Source: Halanaerobiales bacterium | Lineage (GTDB): Bacteria > Bacillota_F > Halanaerobiia > Halanaerobiales > DTU029 | DNA length: 11,443 nt | NCBI GenBank assembly: GCA_016278415.1 | Contig: JADQBV010000256.1 | Location: 1 to 11,443, forward strand | Reading direction: 5' to 3' | Shown here: piece after piece, positions 6,356-11,443 of the stretch | Layout of the letters: each line of letters starts with the position of its first letter | How positions within the stretch are numbered: the stretch's first letter is position 1 | The notes under the pieces: generated by a model | The model's input: only the letters and a program-made list of their open reading frames with translations | The model's database searches: none | What the model was told of the DNA's origin: nothing | Translations under genes and position numbers: made by a program

Positions 6356-9300
6356 TTAGTCCGTATATGCCAAATTATAATATGCATTAATAATCTCTTC
6401 AAAGAAATCTAGATTAGGGGCTTTTATTCCTATCACAGGCTCATTACCTGTCTTTATCTTTATTTTTCTTGGATATTTTTCTAACAATTCTACTATTACC
6501 TTGCCATCAACTTTTTCTTGATTTAGGAATTTACAATTAAAAACTCCTTTTTTCTGAGTTATCTTTCTTATTCCCAAACGGCCTGCTTTTATCTTGATTT
6601 GGCTTATCCTGATTAAATTCATTACTTCTTCAGGTGGCTCACCAAACCTATCTATTAATTCATCAATTATATCTGTTGAATCACTTTCTTTTTTCATTTT
6701 TGTAATCTTCTTATAGATTTCTATTTTTTGTTGAGAATCTGCAATATATTGTTCAGGGATATAGGCATCTATGTTATATTTAAGTTCTACTTCATTTTTA
6801 TCATCAAGATTTTTCCCTTTTAATTCCCCTACAGCATCATCTAGTAGCTTACAGTACAAAGAAAAACCAACTGATGCAATATGACCATGTTGTTCAGCGC
6901 CCAACAGATTACCGGCCCCGCGAATTTCTAAGTCCCTCATTGCTATCTTAAAGCCAGAACCAAGATTAGTAAATTCCTTAATTGCTTTCAAGCGTTTTTC
7001 TGCTATCTCAGGTAAAATACGATCTTTTTCATACATTAAGTAAGCATAGGCAATTTTATTAGAGCGACCAACACGACCACGCAACTGATACAGCTGTGCA
7101 AGTCCCATCTGTTCAGCCCTATTAATAATAATTGTATTTACAGTGGGTACATCTAGACCAGTTTCGATAATAGTTGTACATACTAATACATCGTATTGTT
7201 GATGATAAAAGTTCACCATTATTTTTTCCAATTTGTGTTCATTCATCTGTCCATGAGCAACAGCCACTCTACATTTTGGTACTAATTTCTTTATAAGGTC
7301 AGCCTTTTTTTCAATATCTTCAACGCGATTATGAACAAAATAAACCTGTCCTTCACGAGCTAGTTCTTTTCTAATTGCATCTCTAATTAATTCCGGATTA
7401 AATTCTCTAATATATGTCCTAATAGGATAACGGTTTTCCGGTGGTGTTTCTATAACACTCATATCCCTAACTCCCACCAGTGCCATATGAAGTGTACGTG
7501 GAATTGGCGTAGCAGTCATGGTAAGTACATCCACATTTCTTTTGAAATCCTTCAATTTTTCTTTATGAGTTACACCAAAGCGCTGTTCTTCATCAACTAT
7601 TAATAGACCTAGATCATCAAAAATAATATCCTTTGATAACAATCGATGTGTACCAATTACAATATCGACCTTTCCTAATGCTAATTTTCTAAGGACATCT
7701 TTTTGCTCTCGAGCTGTCCTAAATCTACTAATCATTTCTATATTAATGGGGTAATTCTCCATTCTTTCCTTGAAGGTATTAAAATGTTGCTGAGCTAAGA
7801 TAGTTGTGGGAACGAGGATGGCTGTTTGTTTACCTTCCATAACAGTTTTAAAGGCTGCCCTAATAGCAACTTCCGTTTTTCCATATCCAACATCTCCACA
7901 CAATAACCTATCCATAGGTGAGTTATCTTCCATATCACGTTTTACATCTATAATAGCCTTGTCTTGATCAGGAGTCTCCTCATATGGAAATGCCTCTTCA
8001 AACTCTTGCTGCCATACTGTATCCTCTGAAAAAGAATATCCCTCCACTGTTTCTCTCTCAGCATATAACTCTAATAAACCAATAGCCATCTCTTTTACAG
8101 AGTTTTCAACCCTTTGTTTAACTTTTTTCCAGTCACTACCACCTAGTTTATATAATTTTGGTGCAATATGATCTGCACCTATATACTTTTGTACTAGATT
8201 AACCTGCTCAGTAGGAACATATAACTTATCTTCACCAGCATACTTGATAACTAAATAATCTAGATGTTGCTCCCTTATCTCCATGGTTTTTACACCAAGA
8301 TATTTCCCAATACCATGGTTTTCGTGAACAACATAATCGCCTAAAGATAATTCATGAATCGAGGAAATTTTAACCCCATCCTCCAATTCTTTAAGTTGGC
8401 GTTTCCTTTTCTGCTTTTTCCCAAAGACCTCTAATTCTGTAAAAACATAAAGATTAACATCCTCAAATACGAAACCTTCGGCAAGGCTCCCTGCACTAAC
8501 GACTATTTCACCTCTACTATAATTACCTTCTTTAAAGTGTGCTGGAAGACCTTTTTCCTTTAGAAATTCACTTATACGTCTAGCTTTACTTGTGGAATTA
8601 AGTTTTATTGCAATTCTATATTTTTTATCAATAAGTTCTCTTAATCTATCTGCCAATAATTCTACCTTGCCATGAAAGGGCTCTACTCCCCTTGTTTCAA
8701 AATTAAAGCTATCATCTTTTTTTATAAGCGGTGTTTCTTTAAATCTGGAAAAAAAGTAGAATGAATTATGGCCCCTTGTTTGCTCAAGAATTCCTTCAGC
8801 TGTCTGAAAGTTAAGATTATAACTGGGGATAATACTACCCTGTTCCAATAATGTAGCCTGGGTTTCAGCAATTTCTTTTTCGTAACTTTTAATTTTATGC
8901 CATATTTTATCTGTTTGATCAAAAAACAAAATAGTATTCTCAGGTAGATAGTCTATAAATGTATCAAGTTCCTGGAAAAAATAAGGTAAAAATTGTTCAT
9001 AACCAGGGAACTCATGCATTTCCTCAAGTTTGCCCAGAGATTCTATCATTTTTTCTTTAAGGTATAAGGCCTCATCTTTATTACCTAGATCTTGTAGTTT
9101 ACTCACTGTATTTTTAAAATCATTTCTTATCTTAGGAATTGCACTGCGGATCTGATCAGATAGTAGAATTATTTCCCTAGCAGGGGAAATTATAATACTT
9201 TCTAATGTCTTTTTAGATCTTTGGGTTGCAGAATCGAAGACCCTTATAGAATCAATTTCATCACCAAACAATTCAATTCGATAAGGTTTTGCAGCCGATA

Positions 9301-9856
9301 TTGTAAAAATATCAAGAATTCCACCTCTAATACTAAATTGTCCCTGATCTTCCACCATGTTAACTCTTTCATACCCAAGCGTTGTCAGCTTTGTCGATAT
9401 ATCTTTTAGATCTACTTCCTTGCCTGTTTCTATCTTTAAGGAAAATTCCCTAAACTTATCTGCAGGCATCATTTTTCTCATTAATGTTTCAATGGTTATC
9501 AAAATAATTTTAGGGGAATGCTTATGATAAACAATTTGCTCCAGAACTGATAGCCTTTCCCCTAATTCATGCATATCAGCCACAATCTGCTCATGTGGAA
9601 GTATTTCTATTTCAGGATAAACTATAATCTTATCTTCATCTACTAATCTAATTAAATCCTCATAATAACTCATCAAATGGTAATTATCATAGGCAATAAA
9701 CAAAATGTAATTATCTATTTGCTGTACTATATTTCCTATAAAATATATAAGGCGAGAATCATCAAGTCCAGTGATAGAAGTACTACCACCATCCCTAAGA
9801 TTAGCCAAAATATTATTAGTCAATTTATTGTTCAAAAGAAGTTTGTTAAATTCCAT
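6356..9856 (-). CDS. mfd: Transcription-repair coupling factor Mfd
   Basis: Mfd removes RNA polymerase stalled at DNA damage and recruits UvrA for nucleotide excision repair. The frame opens at an ATG at 9910 without a ribosome site; the ATG at 9856 has AGGGAG 9 bases upstream and fits the family start, giving 1166 aa, normal length. In that numbering the N-terminal third is the UvrB-like module (SIRGGILDIF near 175). The RNA polymerase-interaction domain follows near 500-550 (DYVVHENHGIGKYLG). The RecG-like translocase has Walker A GDVGYGKT with Lys660, the DEEQ box near 753, MTATPIPRT, and the ETGLDVP and QLRGRVGRS motifs. The C-terminal regulatory domain follows. No motif is broken. It comes after pth as in B. 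subtilis, but the fin (anti-sigma-F) gene usually between them in bacilli is missing. A TATAAT at 9958-9963 lacks a -35, so transcription may come from rplY-pth. Confidence 0.97.
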   Translation of the reverse strand: MEFNKLLLNNKLTNNILANLRDGGSTSITGLDDSRLIYFIGNIVQQIDNYILFIAYDNYHLMSYYEDLIRLVDEDKIIVYPEIEILPHEQIVADMHELGERLSVLEQIVYHKHSPKIILITIETLMRKMMPADKFREFSLKIETGKEVDLKDISTKLTTLGYERVNMVEDQGQFSIRGGILDIFTISAAKPYRIELFGDEIDSIRVFDSATQRSKKTLESIIISPAREIILLSDQIRSAIPKIRNDFKNTVSKLQDLGNKDEALYLKEKMIESLGKLEEMHEFPGYEQFLPYFFQELDTFIDYLPENTILFFDQTDKIWHKIKSYEKEIAETQATLLEQGSIIPSYNLNFQTAEGILEQTRGHNSFYFFSRFKETPLIKKDDSFNFETRGVEPFHGKVELLADRLRELIDKKYRIAIKLNSTSKARRISEFLKEKGLPAHFKEGNYSRGEIVVSAGSLAEGFVFEDVNLYVFTELEVFGKKQKRKRQLKELEDGVKISSIHELSLGDYVVHENHGIGKYLGVKTMEIREQHLDYLVIKYAGEDKLYVPTEQVNLVQKYIGADHIAPKLYKLGGSDWKKVKQRVENSVKEMAIGLLELYAERETVEGYSFSEDTVWQQEFEEAFPYEETPDQDKAIIDVKRDMEDNSPMDRLLCGDVGYGKTEVAIRAAFKTVMEGKQTAILVPTTILAQQHFNTFKERMENYPINIEMISRFRTAREQKDVLRKLALGKVDIVIGTHRLLSKDIIFDDLGLLIVDEEQRFGVTHKEKLKDFKRNVDVLTMTATPIPRTLHMALVGVRDMSVIETPPENRYPIRTYIREFNPELIRDAIRKELAREGQVYFVHNRVEDIEKKADLIKKLVPKCRVAVAHGQMNEHKLEKIMVNFYHQQYDVLVCTTIIETGLDVPTVNTIIINRAEQMGLAQLYQLRGRVGRSNKIAYAYLMYEKDRILPEIAEKRLKAIKEFTNLGSGFKIAMRDLEIRGAGNLLGAEQHGHIASVGFSLYCKLLDDAVGELKGKNLDDKNEVELKYNIDAYIPEQYIADSQQKIEIYKKITKMKKESDSTDIIDELIDRFGEPPEEVMNLIRISQIKIKAGRLGIRKITQKKGVFNCKFLNQEKVDGKVIVELLEKYPRKIKIKTGNEPVIGIKAPNLDFFEEIINAYYNLAYTD

Positions 9857-10016
9857 AATAATAGTCTCCCTATTCTCATTCTCAACCTTAAAAGTTCCCG
9901 AAATGTGCATGAAAAGTAAATACCAAAACGACCCCTACTAAAAGCACGGGCCTTAATATTATATTCTAAAAACCTGAAATATTGATGATTCATACAGGAA
10001 ATTTAGTATAAAATAT

Positions 10017-10048
10017 CCAATGATTAGATTATTATAATATCTATTGGA
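10017..10048 (-). terminator. Weak hairpin after pth
   Basis: Just after the pth stop, TCCAAT pairs with ATTGGA around an inner AGAT/ATCT pairing, followed by TATTTTAT. The stem is AT-rich and the loop asymmetric, so it is at best a leaky terminator or 3'-end stabiliser ahead of mfd. Confidence 0.3.
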
Positions 10049-10050
10049 AA

Positions 10051-10608
10051 CTAATTAAACCTATTCATGGCACTCTGATAACCTTTTGTGATGATTTCTT
10101 CAACAATAGAGCTTATATCATCTAAAGATTCCTCTATACTTTGGATTTCTTCTTCATTGAAATGCCCTAAAACATAATCTATCACAGAAATTCTACCTTC
10201 AGGAGAATCAATACCTATTCTAATACGAGGAATTTCCTGACTCCCCAGCATTTTCATAATAGAACGTAAGCCATTATGTCCACCAGCACTGCCCTTCTCC
10301 TTAATTCTTATACTAGCAGTAGGCAGATCAAGATCATCATAAATGACAATTATATTTTCAAGTGGTATATTATAGTAATCCACTATTAATCTGACAGACT
10401 CACCGCTATTGTTCATAAAAGTAAGCGGTTGGGCTAAAAGTACTTTTTCATTCCCTAAACGTCCCTGTCCTAAAATAGCTTTAAACTTATTGCTTGTTGA
10501 GTTTATATTTAGGTCTTTTGCTAAAACATTTATTGCCATAAAGCCAACATTGTGTCTGGTATTTTGATATTTTTGTCCAGGATTACCTAAACCAACTATT
10601 AAAAACAT
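10051..10608 (-). CDS. pth: Peptidyl-tRNA hydrolase
   Basis: Pth releases tRNA from peptidyl-tRNA dropped by ribosomes, an essential recycling step in the cytoplasm. The gene is called spoVC in B. subtilis because a mutant allele blocks sporulation. The 185-aa product has the usual length. All expected active-site residues are present: Asn9 in GLGNPG, catalytic His19 in TRHNVGF, Asn66 in TFMNNSG, Asp91 in YDDLDLP and Asn112 in GGHNGL. The ATG has GGGGG about 7 bases upstream. It lies 61 bases after rplY, with a hairpin between them, and is probably co-transcribed with it. Nothing is odd in the protein. Confidence 0.97.
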   Translation of the reverse strand: MFLIVGLGNPGQKYQNTRHNVGFMAINVLAKDLNINSTSNKFKAILGQGRLGNEKVLLAQPLTFMNNSGESVRLIVDYYNIPLENIIVIYDDLDLPTASIRIKEKGSAGGHNGLRSIMKMLGSQEIPRIRIGIDSPEGRISVIDYVLGHFNEEEIQSIEESLDDISSIVEEIITKGYQSAMNRFN

Positions 10609-10632
10609 AGTAATTCCCCCATGCCAGATGGA

Positions 10633-10658
10633 AAGCGTAATCCCATAGGATTACGCTT
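10633..10658 (-). other. Perfect 11-bp intercistronic hairpin between rplY and pth
   Basis: AAGCGTAATCC pairs perfectly with GGATTACGCTT around a 4-nt loop, starting 11 bases after the rplY stop. Only three T follow on the minus strand and the pth ribosome site comes about 15 bases later. It is therefore more likely a partial terminator, RNA processing site or 3' stabiliser giving unequal L25 and Pth output than a full terminator. Confidence 0.6.
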
Positions 10659-10669
10659 AATATTACCAT

Positions 10670-11314
10670 TTATTCCTCTATTTCTTCTTCTTCGTCTTCT
10701 TCTGTTTCTTCTCCTATTACTTCTGGTTCCATGAATTCTTCGTCTTCTTCTTCCTCTTCTTCCTCTTCTTCTGCTGGGAAAGCAAGAGTTACTATTACCT
10801 CTTCTAAAGGTGTTATTATATCAATATCGTCATCGACTTCAACATCACTTACAGTAATAGAACTACCAATATCAAGATTACTGATATCAACTTCAATCTC
10901 TTCTGGAATATCTAAAGGTAAACATTCAATCTCAATTTCCCTTAATAACTGCTGTAATACTCCACCTTCTTTAACTCCAGGTGCATCCCCAATCATGTTA
11001 ACTACAACAGATACAATTATTTTTTCATCCATAGATATATGTAGAAAATCTATATGTTTTAATTCCCCTGTAATAACATTCTTTTGTACCTCTTTAACCA
11101 TAGCGGTTTCTTTGCCTTCACCTTCAATATCTAAATCAAAAATGGCATTCCCACTGAGTTTATGTTTTAAATCCTGAGGATTTACAGTTAAAGGTTGTGG
11201 TCCACGATTTTTACCATATATTATACCTGGTATTAATCCATTACTACGTAGTTTACGAGCAACACCTTTGCCTGTAGCCTCCCTTACTTCTACATTTAAA
11301 TTATATCTTTCCAT
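10670..11314 (-). CDS. rplY: Ribosomal protein L25 (bL25), CTC/TL5 type, with long acidic tail
   Basis: bL25 binds 5S rRNA in the large ribosomal subunit; the long CTC form of Bacillota was first known as a general stress protein. The 214-aa product starts with the L25 domain (residues 1 to about 90: EVREATGKGVARKLR, GLIPGIIYGK, HIDFLHI). The TL5-type beta domain follows to about 180 (DAPGVKEGGVLQQ, LDIPEEIEVDISNLDIGSSI). The last 34 residues are almost only acidic, 25 of 34 being Glu or Asp, encoded by a run of GAA/GAG codons. Such tails are known in CTC proteins but this one is rich. The ATG has AGGAGAGGG upstream. It heads the rplY-pth(-mfd) group, the same order as in B. subtilis. Confidence 0.95.
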   Translation of the reverse strand: MERYNLNVEVREATGKGVARKLRSNGLIPGIIYGKNRGPQPLTVNPQDLKHKLSGNAIFDLDIEGEGKETAMVKEVQKNVITGELKHIDFLHISMDEKIIVSVVVNMIGDAPGVKEGGVLQQLLREIEIECLPLDIPEEIEVDISNLDIGSSITVSDVEVDDDIDIITPLEEVIVTLAFPAEEEEEEEEEDEEFMEPEVIGEETEEDEEEEIEE

Positions 11315-11408
11315 GAAAAACCCTCTCCTTTAATTATTTCATTTAAGTCCTTTTTACAAAAATCACTTTCTCGATGAAAGGATTGTTTAAATCACTCTTT
11401 TCTATCGT

Positions 11409-11443
11409 CTCAAATATTATATCATTCATATTTGAATTCAGCA
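11409..11443 (-). promoter_or_regulatory. Probable sigma-A promoter of rplY (extended -10), cut by the window edge
   Basis: On the minus strand a perfect TATAAT (11416-11421) is preceded by TGA, an extended -10. With a 17-bp spacer the -35 would be nTGCTG, its first base outside the window. The start point would be near 11409, leaving an untranslated leader of about 95 nt that includes a small CTTTC/GAAAG hairpin (11366-11380). Confidence 0.5.

Noticed and set aside
9857..9910. An 18-residue longer Mfd from the ATG at 9910
   Set aside because: No ribosome site precedes it, while the ATG at 9856 has AGGGAG at a good distance.
9958..9986. TATAAT upstream of mfd as a promoter
   Set aside because: No acceptable -35 at 16-18 bp (ATCAAT at 17 bp) and no extended -10.
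10731..11177. Long plus-strand frame very rich in serine opposite rplY
   Set aside because: It is the reverse reading of the GAA/GAG codon run and L25 body; no ribosome site or family resemblance.

Overview
The window is AT-rich and looks like chromosome from an endospore-forming, low-GC Bacillota. Evidence is the sporulation-linked gene content (SpoVT, a SpoVB-family flippase, a SpoIID-domain protein, a DacF-type carboxypeptidase) and a gene order, rplY(ctc)-pth(spoVC)-mfd-spoVT-flippase-mazG, that matches the Bacillus subtilis ctc-spoVC-mfd-spoVT-yabM-yabN block. Several details differ from Bacillus: no fin gene between pth and mfd, MazG without the methylase half of YabN, and no rqcP/yabO after mazG. 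An anaerobic clostridial or halanaerobial host is my best guess, from overall impression only.

All eight protein genes lie on the minus strand, so the window is read from right to left. Region 11443-10051 holds rplY and pth, with an extended -10 promoter before rplY and an 11-bp hairpin between the genes. Region 10050-5655 holds mfd and then spoVT. SpoVT has a structured ribosome-binding region and a possible forespore-type promoter. Region 5654-1934 is a tight three-gene unit (flippase, mazG, dacF) with 1- and 4-base overlaps, ending at a good intrinsic terminator (1844-1874). Region 1843-781 is a separate SpoIID-domain lipoprotein gene.

Region 780-1 has no gene. It holds an array of near-consensus minus-strand sigma-A promoters, three very strong and one weaker, all with TTGACA and a 17-bp spacer, about 135-160 bp apart. 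A hairpin and a boxA-like antitermination element follow. This is the expected layout of a ribosomal RNA operon promoter and leader, so I infer that a 16S rRNA gene starts just beyond the left edge.

Functionally the window joins translation (L25, peptidyl-tRNA hydrolase, rRNA leader), transcription-coupled repair (Mfd), nucleotide-pool cleaning (MazG), late forespore gene control (SpoVT) and peptidoglycan work (flippase, carboxypeptidase, SpoIID-type lytic enzyme). No clearly new multi-gene system is present. The most unusual signals are regulatory: the promoter array and the hairpin that separates the spoVT Shine-Dalgarno sequence from its start codon.
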